DNA of 5,784 bases from Allosphingosinicella sp. (GCA_030146745.1 JASLBD010000128.1:1-5784), one strand, 5' to 3'. Counted from the first letter of the stretch, positions 1-5,496 are shown. Translations and numbers: made by a program. The notes: generated by a model not told the origin, from the sequence alone.

Positions 1-186
1 GGTCAGGCGGCGGAGCGCCGGACCGCCGACCTCGCGCGCGTGATCGAGCATCGCCTTGAAGTCGAGCCCGCTGCTGCCGGTCTCGGCGACCACCTCGCCG
101 GTCACGGCGCTTTCGACCGGGGCGAGGCCCCCTTCGGCGCCGTACCAGCGATCCTGGGCGTAGTTGAGCAGCTTCAGAGTTTTCAT
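1..186 (-). CDS. paaZ: PaaZ N-terminus (partial): bifunctional oxepin-CoA hydrolase / 3-oxo-5,6-dehydrosuberyl-CoA semialdehyde dehydrogenase
   Basis: Only the first 62 codons lie in the window; the gene runs off the left edge. The ATG is at 186-184 on the minus strand, with a purine-rich GAGAGAG stretch upstream as a modest ribosome binding site. The protein starts MKTLKLLNYAQDRWYG and continues with a short hydrophobic and acidic stretch, the motif AVTGEVV, and a helix ending GGPALRRLT. This matches my memory of the start of PaaZ, whose N-terminal aldehyde dehydrogenase domain opens with a 'yl.g.W..g' strand and an 'a.tGe.v' turn. In the known pathway PaaZ hydrolyses oxepin-CoA through a C-terminal MaoC domain and oxidises the resulting aldehyde with NADP+ in the cytoplasm. 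Neither active site is inside the window. The assignment therefore rests on this N-terminal resemblance plus the paaG gene immediately upstream, which makes its substrate. Another aldehyde dehydrogenase is the main alternative. Confidence 0.8.
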   Translation of the reverse strand, partial: MKTLKLLNYAQDRWYGAEGGLAPVESAVTGEVVAETGSSGLDFKAMLDHAREVGGPALRRLT

Positions 187-198
187 GCGTCTCTCTCG

Positions 199-280
199 GT
201 CACGCTGAACTTGGTTCAGCATCCAGTTCGATGAAGTTCGCGATGCTCGAAACTGGACCCTGAAACAAGTTCAGGGTGAC
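199..280. repeat. Two-hairpin inverted repeat in the paaG-paaZ gap
   Basis: The two halves are imperfect reverse complements over about 30 bases: the left half reads inward from 199 and the right half from 280. Each half also folds on itself. The left has GCTGAAC / GTTCAGC (204-210, 214-220) around a TTG loop. The right has CCCTGAA / TTCAGGG (258-264, 270-276) around a five-base loop. The stems differ in sequence but are each internally complementary. It occupies most of the 114-base gap, starting 13 bases upstream of the paaZ ATG. It resembles dispersed REP/BIME-type intergenic palindromes, and the GAACTTG...TTCAG core is one I associate with sphingomonad genomes. If paaG and paaZ are cotranscribed, the paired RNA could affect stability or coupling between them, which is inference. 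There is no T-run on the transcribed strand to suggest an intrinsic terminator. Confidence 0.85.
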
Positions 281-300
281 GGGCGCGGGTGGCAACGGGC

Positions 301-1080
301 TCACTTGCCCGTGAAATTGGGCTTCCGCTTCTCCATGAACGCCGCGACGCCTTCGCGATAATCGTCGCCGAAGCCCAGTTCACGCATCGCGTCGCGCTGG
401 AGGTCGAGCTCCTCGTCGAGGCTGTGGCCCCAGCTCTCACGGATCATCTTCTTGATCCGGGCCAGCCCTTTGGTCGGCGCCTCGGCGAAGCGGGCGGCCA
501 GCGTGTCGACCTCCTCGTCGAGCCGCTCGTCGTCGACCGCCTTCCAGATCAGGCCCCACTCGGCCGCTTTCTCGGCCGGGAGCGGCTCCGCGGTGAGGGC
601 GAGGCCGAGGGCGCGGGCCTGGCCGACCAGTCGGGGCAGGACCCAGGTGCCGCCGCTGTCGGGGATGAGGCCGATCGAGGCGAAGGACTGGATGAACTTG
701 GCGGACTTGCCGGCGATGACGATGTCGCAGGCGAGGGCGATGTTGGCACCGGCGCCGGCGGCGACTCCGTTGACTCGGGCGATGACGGGGAAGGGGAGGC
801 CGGTGAGGGTGCGGATCAGGGGATTGTAGCGTTGCTCGACCGATTGTCCGAGGTCGACCGCCTGGCCCGGCGCCACCGCCCGGTCGCCCAGATCCTGGCC
901 GGCGCAGAAGCCTCGGCCGGCGCCGGTCAGCACCAGCACCCGGGCGCCGTCGAGCTTCGAAAGCGCATCCGCCGCTTCCTCGTGCATCTCGACGGTGAAG
1001 CTGTTCAGCCGGTCGGGCCGGTTGAGCGTCAGCCGGGCGATTCCGCCCGAGTTCGCGAAGTCGATGGTGCGGTAGGTCAT
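301..1080 (-). CDS. paaG: PaaG: 1,2-epoxyphenylacetyl-CoA isomerase (enoyl-CoA hydratase/isomerase family)
   Basis: This complete 259-residue protein is close to the usual length of about 262. PaaG converts ring-1,2-epoxyphenylacetyl-CoA to oxepin-CoA in the cytoplasm and, in characterised homologues, also isomerises a later unsaturated dehydroadipyl-CoA intermediate. Crotonase-fold landmarks are clear. LNRPDRLNSF lies at 19-28, TGAGRGFCAGQDL at 52-64 (first oxyanion-hole backbone), and NGVAAGAGANIAL at 104-116 (second). IGLIPDSGGTW (136-146) carries Asp141 at the position of the PaaG catalytic aspartate. The C-terminus DYREGVAAFMEKRKPNFTGK is near-diagnostic of PaaG over generic enoyl-CoA hydratases. 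The start at 1080 is chosen because the frame stays open to 1194, but that extension (peptide SWIPASAGMKG) is translation of an intergenic repeat. No strong Shine-Dalgarno precedes the ATG. Downstream, paaZ follows after a repeat-filled gap of 114 bases. Confidence 0.93.
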   Translation of the reverse strand: MTYRTIDFANSGGIARLTLNRPDRLNSFTVEMHEEAADALSKLDGARVLVLTGAGRGFCAGQDLGDRAVAPGQAVDLGQSVEQRYNPLIRTLTGLPFPVIARVNGVAAGAGANIALACDIVIAGKSAKFIQSFASIGLIPDSGGTWVLPRLVGQARALGLALTAEPLPAEKAAEWGLIWKAVDDERLDEEVDTLAARFAEAPTKGLARIKKMIRESWGHSLDEELDLQRDAMRELGFGDDYREGVAAFMEKRKPNFTGK

Positions 1081-1102
1081 GGCGGAGGCTTTAGACCGAC
1101 CT

Positions 1103-1160
1103 TTCATTCCGGCGGAAGCCGGAATCCATGAACGCGCGGGATCAGGTCCGCGATGACGGA
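1103..1160. repeat. REP-like palindromic element upstream of paaG
   Basis: The core is a perfect 8-bp palindrome, ATTCCGGC / GCCGGAAT (1106-1113 and 1118-1125), around a GGAA loop. TCATTCC at the left is loosely mirrored by GATGA near 1152-1156 at the right. Translated on the minus strand it gives SWIPASAGMK, a peptide I recognise as the signature of a very common dispersed proteobacterial repeat often mis-annotated as the N-terminus of the neighbouring gene. It lies 23 bases or more upstream of the paaG ATG. It may have been spread by a RAYT-type transposase, but no such gene is in the window. Confidence 0.75.
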
Positions 1161-1202
1161 AGATGCGCGGGGAGCCGTGTTCATCCTGCGACAAGGTGGG
1201 TT

Positions 1203-1217
1203 TGTTATAAAGTCACC
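1203..1217 (+). promoter_or_regulatory. Candidate Zur-like operator overlapping a -10-like element
   Basis: The 15 bases TGTTATAAAGTCACC match 11 of 15 positions of TGTTATAATATAACA, the kind of palindrome I recall for Zur boxes in alphaproteobacteria. The left half-site is intact; the right half is degenerate. It sits 68 bases before the exported-protein start and overlaps TATAAA at 1206-1211, so repressor binding would block that promoter. The downstream receptor resembles zinc receptors, which makes the reading coherent. The consensus is from memory and a single half-site can occur by chance, so this is tentative. Confidence 0.3.
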
Positions 1218-1284
1218 AGCGCCTATGTCCGCCGGCGACGGGGGACTTTTCGGTTTTGCAATTCCTGGGTTCGATCTGGACGCT

Positions 1285-1638
1285 ATGAGCCGTCTCCTGA
1301 CTTTGATGATGATCTTCATGCTCGTGCTGGCCCACGGCTCTTCCGTGGCGGCCGCCATCTGCCGTCACCAGGACGGCGTCGCCCACGTCGCCGCGCTTCA
1401 GAGCGAGGATGCCGGGATCTCGGCGGCCGCTCTCAGCGAGGAAACCGCCAGCAAGTCTTCGTCCAGGAAGGGCGTGCCGGCGGATGCCGGGTCGGTCTCC
1501 TCTCCTTCCGACATGCTTCCGACCCCCGGCCTGCTGCCGCCCCTTCGCGCCGAGGAACCGGCGGAACGGAGTCCGGCCGACGCTCCGGTGCTCGTCGGAG
1601 CCTCGCTTCGGCCCCTGCTGGAGCCTCCCTCAGCCTGA
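1285..1638 (+). CDS. Small exported protein with a Cys/His cluster, paired with the TonB receptor
   Basis: This 117-residue protein belongs to no family I can name. The start at 1285 is chosen because a classical Sec signal peptide begins there: MSRLL, then a hydrophobic core LTLMMIFMLVLA, then a GSSVAAA cleavage region at about residue 24. An in-frame ATG at 1153 would place 44 unlikely residues ahead of it. The mature protein begins ICRHQDGVAHVAALQS, placing Cys26, His28 and His34 close together as possible metal ligands. AAIC does not fit a lipobox, since the residue before Cys is Ile. An Ala/Ser/Glu-rich middle (41-75) and a Pro-rich tail ending LRPLLEPPSA follow, with no further Cys or His. 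It lies 106 bases upstream of the receptor on the same strand, so cotranscription and a periplasmic role in metal handling are plausible but unproven. The ribosome binding site is weak. Confidence 0.72.
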   Translation: MSRLLTLMMIFMLVLAHGSSVAAAICRHQDGVAHVAALQSEDAGISAAALSEETASKSSSRKGVPADAGSVSSPSDMLPTPGLLPPLRAEEPAERSPADAPVLVGASLRPLLEPPSA

Positions 1639-1682
1639 GCCTGCCCGGCCGCACGCATGCCGCGGCCCAAGCCCGCTCAGCC

Positions 1683-1701
1683 GCGAGTCTTCGGGACTCG
1701 C
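1683..1701 (+). other. TTCG-capped hairpin between the exported-protein gene and the receptor
   Basis: GCGAGTC (1683-1689) pairs perfectly with GACTCGC (1695-1701) across the five-base loop TTCGG, giving a stable 7-bp RNA stem. No T-run follows (AAATCGGAT comes next), so it does not look like a Rho-independent terminator. It lies 43 bases upstream of the receptor ATG within a likely shared transcript, where it could act as an RNA-stability or processing element that adjusts receptor level relative to the small upstream gene. That role is inference. Confidence 0.55.
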
Positions 1702-1744
1702 AAATCGGATGCCCCAAGGGGGCCATCGAGAATTGGATATTCAT

Positions 1745-3877
1745 ATGCTCCGCTCAATCCTTCTGGCAGGCGCCACCGCGACGCTGCTTCCCAATGTCGC
1801 TTTCGCCCAGGACGCGCCGGCCGAGGTGCCCGCTGAAGAGACCGCCCCCGCCCCCGCCGCCCCCGCCCCGCCCGACGTCCCGGCGCGGCCCGGTCCCCAT
1901 GCCGACCATACCCAGGACATCATCATCACCGGCTTCGCGCGCGATCGCGACGCGGTGCTTTCGGGCACCTCGGTGGTGTCCGGTGCCGAGCTCGCCCGCG
2001 AGCTTCGTCCGACCATCGGCGAGACCCTCGCCCGCCAGCCCGGAGTCTCGGCGACCTCGTTCGGCCCCAACGCCTCGCGGCCGGTGCTCCGGGGTTTCCA
2101 GGGCGAGCGGGTGCGGGTCCTGACGGACGGCATCGGCAGCCTCGATGCCTCCAACACCAGCGTCGACCATGCAGTCGCCATCAACCCGCTGACGGCCGAC
2201 CGGATCGAGGTCCTGCGCGGCCCTTCGGCCCTGCTGTTCGGCTCGGCGGCGATCGGCGGAGTCGTCAACGTCATCGATTCGAGGATTCCCCGGCGAGTCC
2301 CGGACGAGGGCGCGCATGTCGCCGCCATCCTCACCTACGGCTCGGCCGCTGACGAACGATCGGCCAATGCCACGATCGACGTCCCGATCGCCGACAAGTG
2401 GGTGATCCACGCCGACGGCAATTACAGCAGGACCGACGACCTCAGGATCGGCGGCTTCGTGCTCTCGCGCGATCTTCGAGCGCAGGCCGCGGCGAGCGAG
2501 GATCCGGAGGTGCGGGCGCTCGCGGGCCTGAGGGACCGCCTTCCCAACACCGCGGCGGAGACGTCGGACGTCGCCCTCGGCCTGGCCTATGTCGACGGCG
2601 ACACCAATTTCGGAATTTCGGTCAACCGCTACGACAGCCTCTACGGAGTCCCCATCCGCTACTCGCTCGAGCCGGGGGCGGAGGCGGAGGCTCCGCGGAT
2701 CGACGTCCGCCAGAACCGTGCCGACGCCCGCGCCGAGATCGACGCCGGCTCCGGTTTCGTCGACTCCGTCCGCTTCCGGGGCGGCTGGTCCGACTATCGT
2801 CACGATGAGCTCGAGGAGACGGGCGAGATCGGCACCACCTTCCTGACCAAGGGCGTGGAAGGGCGGCTGGAGGTCGTCCAGTCGAAGAAAGGCGGCTGGG
2901 GCGGCGGCTTCGGAGTGCAATATTTCCGCCGGCACCTGGACGTGATCGGCGAGGAGAAGTTCCTGCCGGAGAACCGGACGTCGCAGGTCGGCCTGTTCAC
3001 GGTCCAGAATTACGAGAAGGGGCCGCTGAGGGCCGAGGGCGGCGCGCGTTACGAGCGCCAGACGGTGAGTGCGGAGGCGGACGCCGATCTCGGCAACGCG
3101 GCGATGAGGCGCAGCTTCGACGCTTTCTCGGGCTCGCTTGGTGCGAGCTACGAGCTGGCCGAAGGGATCCGCTTCGGCCTCAACGGCTCGCACAGCCAGC
3201 GCGCGCCTTCGGCCGAGGAGCTGTTCGCCAACGGCCCACACGCCGGCACTCAGTCGTTCGAGATCGGCGACCCGGATCTCGACAAGGAAAGGAGCTGGGG
3301 CCTCGAAGCCACGTTCAACGCCGAAGGGGACGGCTACAGCCTCTCGGCCTCGGTCTTCCGCAGCTGGTTCGACGACTACATCTTCGAGCGGCGAACCGGC
3401 GCCGTCGAGGACGATCTGCCGGTTTTCCAGATCAGTCAGGCGGACGCGCGCTATTTCGGAGTCGAGCTGGAAGGGTCGCTGCGTCTGGCGCGGACGCGCG
3501 GAGTGACGTTCGTGGCCGACGCCGTCGCCGATTACGTTCGGGCGACGATCGAGGGCGCCGGGCCGGCGCCCCGGATACCGCCGTTCCGGCTTATGGGCGG
3601 GCTTGAGGCTCAGTCGGACCGGGTGCAGGGCCGGATCGAGGTGGAGTGGACGTCCGCGCAGGACCGGCTCGCCGAGTTCGAGACTCCGACGCGCGGCTTC
3701 ACCTTCGTCAACGCTTCGGTCCAGTTCAAGCCGCTCAGGAACAATCCGAACACCAGCGTCACCCTGGCCGCGAACAACATCTTCGACGTCGACGCCCGGC
3801 GTCACGCCAGCTTCCTGAAGGACGTCGCGCCACTGGCCGGACGGGACATCAGGCTGACGGCGCGGCTGAACTTCTGA
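1745..3877 (+). CDS. TonB-dependent outer-membrane receptor, ZnuD-like (probable zinc/transition-metal uptake)
   Basis: This complete 710-residue outer-membrane receptor imports a scarce nutrient using TonB-ExbBD energy. The start at 1745 gives a Sec signal peptide (MLRSILLAGATATLLP, cleavage near VAFA-Q at 21), with a weak TTGGA ribosome site; the frame is open upstream but lacks coding character. An Ala/Pro-rich linker (24-51) leads to PHADHTQ, then a TonB box DIIITGF (58-64). The plug domain (about 65-185) includes RPVLRGFQGERVRVL, DHAVAINPL and RIEVLRGPSALLFG...AIGGVVNVID. The beta-barrel follows from about 190, with RAPSAEELFANGPHAG (486-501) and FEIGDPDLDKERS, and ends in a strand closing with Phe710, as expected for Bam-dependent assembly. 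The DHA, VNVID and RAPSAEELF...NGPHA motifs resemble the ZnuD zinc-receptor family. Unlike neisserial ZnuD as I remember it, I see no long His-rich barrel loop, only the HADH stretch before the TonB box. The substrate is inferred; copper, nickel, cobalt or haem remain possible. Confidence 0.95.
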   Translation: MLRSILLAGATATLLPNVAFAQDAPAEVPAEETAPAPAAPAPPDVPARPGPHADHTQDIIITGFARDRDAVLSGTSVVSGAELARELRPTIGETLARQPGVSATSFGPNASRPVLRGFQGERVRVLTDGIGSLDASNTSVDHAVAINPLTADRIEVLRGPSALLFGSAAIGGVVNVIDSRIPRRVPDEGAHVAAILTYGSAADERSANATIDVPIADKWVIHADGNYSRTDDLRIGGFVLSRDLRAQAAASEDPEVRALAGLRDRLPNTAAETSDVALGLAYVDGDTNFGISVNRYDSLYGVPIRYSLEPGAEAEAPRIDVRQNRADARAEIDAGSGFVDSVRFRGGWSDYRHDELEETGEIGTTFLTKGVEGRLEVVQSKKGGWGGGFGVQYFRRHLDVIGEEKFLPENRTSQVGLFTVQNYEKGPLRAEGGARYERQTVSAEADADLGNAAMRRSFDAFSGSLGASYELAEGIRFGLNGSHSQRAPSAEELFANGPHAGTQSFEIGDPDLDKERSWGLEATFNAEGDGYSLSASVFRSWFDDYIFERRTGAVEDDLPVFQISQADARYFGVELEGSLRLARTRGVTFVADAVADYVRATIEGAGPAPRIPPFRLMGGLEAQSDRVQGRIEVEWTSAQDRLAEFETPTRGFTFVNASVQFKPLRNNPNTSVTLAANNIFDVDARRHASFLKDVAPLAGRDIRLTARLNF

Positions 3878-3883
3878 CCTTCA

Positions 3884-4017
3884 AATTCCTCCCCGCCATT
3901 TCGCGGGAAGGGGGACCGCGCGGAGCGCGGTGGAGGGGTTCTTCGGACCCCGCAAGGCAGAACCCCTCCGCCAGGCTTCCCCTGGTCCCTCTCCCCGGGA
4001 AAGGCCGGGGAGGAGTT
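3884..4017. repeat. Composite inverted repeat, copy A (receptor to beta-lactamase gap)
   Basis: This element of 134 bases starts 6 bases after the receptor stop codon. Its two arms of about 60 bases are imperfect reverse complements, with an 11-bp perfect inner stem (3932-3942 with 3959-3969) around a 16-base loop. Each arm reads, from outside inward, CCTCCCC, hairpin 1, a G-rich spacer ending GGGACC, hairpin 2, then GGAGGGGTT. Left-arm hairpins are CCCGC/GCGGG (3892-3896, 3903-3907) and CCGCGC/GCGCGG (3916-3921, 3925-3930). Right-arm hairpins are CCAGG/CCTGG (3971-3975, 3981-3985) and CCCCGG/CCGGGG (3993-3998, 4005-4010). The same plan recurs at 5331-5494. In RNA the arms could form one long rod. 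This might protect the receptor mRNA 3' end or reduce read-through into the beta-lactamase, although no U-tract is present. Confidence 0.9.
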
Positions 4018-4090
4018 GGGAATCTGTCGCAAGGAGAGAACGGCTCACCGAAAAGGCTCGTTTTTAAGGTGGCGGCAAGGCTCTTTCCCG

Positions 4091-4127
4091 TATGATGATT
4101 CCATTGTGGGATAAGGGGTTAGAGGGG
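4091..4127 (+). promoter_or_regulatory. Ribosome binding site (and possible -10) for the beta-lactamase
   Basis: AGAGGGG at 4121-4127 lies 6 bases before the ATG at 4134 and is the strongest Shine-Dalgarno-like sequence in the window. It decides the start in favour of 4134 over the in-frame ATGs at 4092 and 4095, which have no such site and would put 13-14 residues ahead of the twin-arginine motif. TATGAT at 4091-4096 could be a -10 element for an independent promoter after repeat copy A, but I see no good -35 at 16-18 bases, so the promoter part is weak. No LysR/AmpR-type regulator gene is adjacent. Confidence 0.6.
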
Positions 4128-4133
4128 CCAGCT

Positions 4134-5324
4134 ATGATATCGCGTCGCCAGATTATCGAAGAATCGAGCCGGATCGCTCGAGGTGCCGCGGTTGTCGGCA
4201 TCGCCGCCATCGGCCTCGCCACCGCGGCGCTCGCTCAAGGGCAACCGCGCGGCAGCGCCGCGTCCGCGACTTCGTTCCCTAGCGTCGTCCGGGGCTACAG
4301 CGTCCCCGCGCCCGGCGTGCCGGCGGCGACCGCGCAGGAAGCGGCCGCCCGGCGGATCCTCGAGGCCCAGGTGCGGGCCCTCGGCCAGGCGTTCAGCGGC
4401 GACATCGGGATTGCCGTCCGCGACGTGCAGAGCGGCTGGACGACCAGCTATGACGGCGACACCTATTTCCCGCAGCAGAGCGTCAGCAAATTCTGGGTGG
4501 CCTTGACCGCCCTCGACAAGGCGGACCGGGGCGAATTGAGCCTCGACGCGCCGGTCACCGTCCGCCGCGACGACATGACGCTGTTCCACCAGCCGATCGC
4601 CGCGCAACTGGGCCGAGGCGCCTACAACACGACCCTCAACACCCTCATCTACCGGGCGATCACTCAGAGCGACAATACCTGCAACGACTTCGTCCTGTGG
4701 AAGGCGGGCGGGCCGGACGCGGTTCGGGACTTCCTGCGCTCCAAGGGCATCGGGGGGATTCGTTTCGGCCCGGGCGAGCGGCTTCTCCAGAGCAGGATCG
4801 CGGGCATGGAGTGGAAGCAGAGCTACGCCTATAACGGCGCCTTCTACAAAGCCCGGGCGGCCGTGCCCGCGGCCCAGCGCCGGGCGGCGTTCGAGCGTTA
4901 TATCAAGGACCCGATGGACGGGGCCACCCCGAACGGAATCGTCGAGGCCCTGGCGCGGCTGAAGCAGGGCGAATTGCTGTCGCCGGCCTCGACCCGGAAA
5001 CTGCTCTCGATCATGGGCAATACCAAGACCGGCGCGCAGCGGCTGAAGGGCGGGCTTTCGAGCGGCTGGAAGCTTGCCCACAAGACCGGCACCGGCCAGG
5101 TGCTCGGCGGCGAGCAGGCCGGCTATAACGACATCGGCATCGTCACCGGCCCTGACGGGCGCTCCTATGCGGTGGCGGTGATGATCCGCCGCACCTCGGC
5201 GCCGCTCAGCCAACGGATGGCGGCGATGCAGAATACGGTCCGGGCGGTGATCAGCTTCGACCAGAATATGACCAGCTACGGAATGGCGCGCTACGGCGTG
5301 AGCGCGGACCAGGGCAGCCGGTAG
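4134..5324 (+). CDS. Class A-like serine beta-lactamase with an enlarged omega loop
   Basis: This 396-residue secreted serine hydrolase is longer than the roughly 290 usual for class A. The signal peptide (1-35) has a twin-arginine motif SRRQII, a hydrophobic stretch AAVVGIAAIGLATAA and cleavage near ALA-Q, so Tat export to the periplasm is likely. A low-complexity linker runs to about 65. Catalytic motifs are S116-V-S-K119 (Ser70/Lys73), S179-D-N181 (Ser130 loop), E215-R-L-L-Q219 (Glu166 to Asn170 position) and K317-T-G319 (Lys234). Ser130-to-Glu166 spacing is exactly 36, as in class A. Gln replaces Asn170, and about 34 extra residues lie between Q219 and D262 (the Asp179 position), enlarging the omega loop. 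GELLSPAS (279-286) matches the class A GELLT.AS segment. Expected reaction: hydrolysis of beta-lactam amide bonds through an acyl-enzyme. The spectrum cannot be predicted, and an esterase or peptidase role is possible. It converges with paaE. Confidence 0.92.
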   Translation: MISRRQIIEESSRIARGAAVVGIAAIGLATAALAQGQPRGSAASATSFPSVVRGYSVPAPGVPAATAQEAAARRILEAQVRALGQAFSGDIGIAVRDVQSGWTTSYDGDTYFPQQSVSKFWVALTALDKADRGELSLDAPVTVRRDDMTLFHQPIAAQLGRGAYNTTLNTLIYRAITQSDNTCNDFVLWKAGGPDAVRDFLRSKGIGGIRFGPGERLLQSRIAGMEWKQSYAYNGAFYKARAAVPAAQRRAAFERYIKDPMDGATPNGIVEALARLKQGELLSPASTRKLLSIMGNTKTGAQRLKGGLSSGWKLAHKTGTGQVLGGEQAGYNDIGIVTGPDGRSYAVAVMIRRTSAPLSQRMAAMQNTVRAVISFDQNMTSYGMARYGVSADQGSR

Positions 5325-5330
5325 CGATTT

Positions 5331-5494
5331 GCCTCCCCATCGTCAGATGGGGAGGGGGACCATGCGAAGCATGGTGGAGGGGCAGTTGGCGCAGGCTTTC
5401 CTCGTCGCGCGCTATTCCTCTAGCCTCAGGGCAGTTACCCCTCCAACACACCCTTCGGGTGGTCTCCCTCCCCACCGCTTCGCGGCAGGGAGGC
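5331..5494. repeat. Composite inverted repeat, copy B (between convergent beta-lactamase and paaE)
   Basis: This element of 164 bases is bounded by a perfect GCCTCCC / GGGAGGC pair (5331-5337, 5488-5494). It fills almost all of the convergent gap, starting 6 bases after the beta-lactamase stop and ending 2 bases before the end of paaE. It follows the same arm plan as the 3884-4017 element. Left-arm hairpins are CCCCATC/GATGGGG (5335-5341, 5346-5352) and ACCATGC/GCATGGT (5359-5365, 5369-5375). Right-arm hairpins are CACCC/GGGTG (5449-5453, 5457-5461) and CCGC/GCGG (5475-5478, 5482-5485). The central 60 bases or so (5385-5435) are not obviously paired and differ from copy A. Its position suggests it could end transcription from both sides, but neither strand has a classic U-tract after a stem. 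Confidence 0.9.
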
Positions 5495-5496
5495 TC

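Larger units (their letters stand above)
1081..1284. other. Divergent intergenic region between paaG and the exported-protein/receptor pair
   Basis: This gap of 204 bases separates the start of paaG (leftward) from the start of the small exported-protein gene (rightward), so it should hold promoters for both directions. The paaG-proximal half is a REP-like palindrome (about 1103-1160). The other half contains an AT-rich patch, TTTGTTATAAAG at 1201-1212, in otherwise GC-rich DNA; it can be read as a -10-like TATAAA (1206-1211) or as part of a metal-regulator operator. I find no convincing -35 hexamer at the usual spacing for either direction. The plus-strand frame upstream of 1285 is open back to 1153 but reads through the repeat and lacks coding character, so it is treated as non-coding. 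Confidence 0.6.

Noticed and set aside
289..1131. A 280-codon plus-strand open frame opposite paaG
   Set aside because: It is a shadow of paaG. The translation is low-complexity Gly/Asp/Ala/Glu, its end runs into the palindromic repeat (SGGSRNP), and it has no recognisable domain.
1081..1194. Upstream extension of paaG by 38 residues
   Set aside because: The added peptide includes SWIPASAGMKG, a translated dispersed repeat. PaaG homology begins at MTYRTIDF, and the 259-residue form has normal length.
1409..1744. Upstream extension of the receptor by 112 residues
   Set aside because: It overlaps the small exported-protein gene out of frame and is Arg/Pro-rich. A clean signal peptide begins at 1745.
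1754..3805. A 683-codon open frame on the minus strand opposite the receptor gene
   Set aside because: It is a mirror of strongly biased GC-rich codons in the receptor. The product is Arg/Gly/Val/Asp-rich, starts in no sensible context and ends within a poly-Gly stretch that is simply the antisense of the Pro/Ala linker.
3884..4017. Copy A of the composite repeat read as a CRISPR array or an insertion sequence
   Set aside because: There are no regularly spaced direct repeats with spacers, no transposase frame and no target-site duplication that I can see. The structure is a single large inverted repeat.
4092..4133. Earlier start for the beta-lactamase at 4092
   Set aside because: It would place 14 residues ahead of the signal peptide and lacks a ribosome site, whereas AGAGGGG precedes 4134 at good spacing.
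4119..5213. A 364-codon minus-strand open frame opposite the beta-lactamase
   Set aside because: The plus frame contains all class A motifs in order. The antisense product has no recognisable motifs and typical GC-shadow composition.
5331..5494. Copy B as a classic bidirectional Rho-independent terminator
   Set aside because: Its position is suitable and stems are strong, but neither strand shows a U-tract after a stem, so it is listed only as a repeat with a possible termination role.
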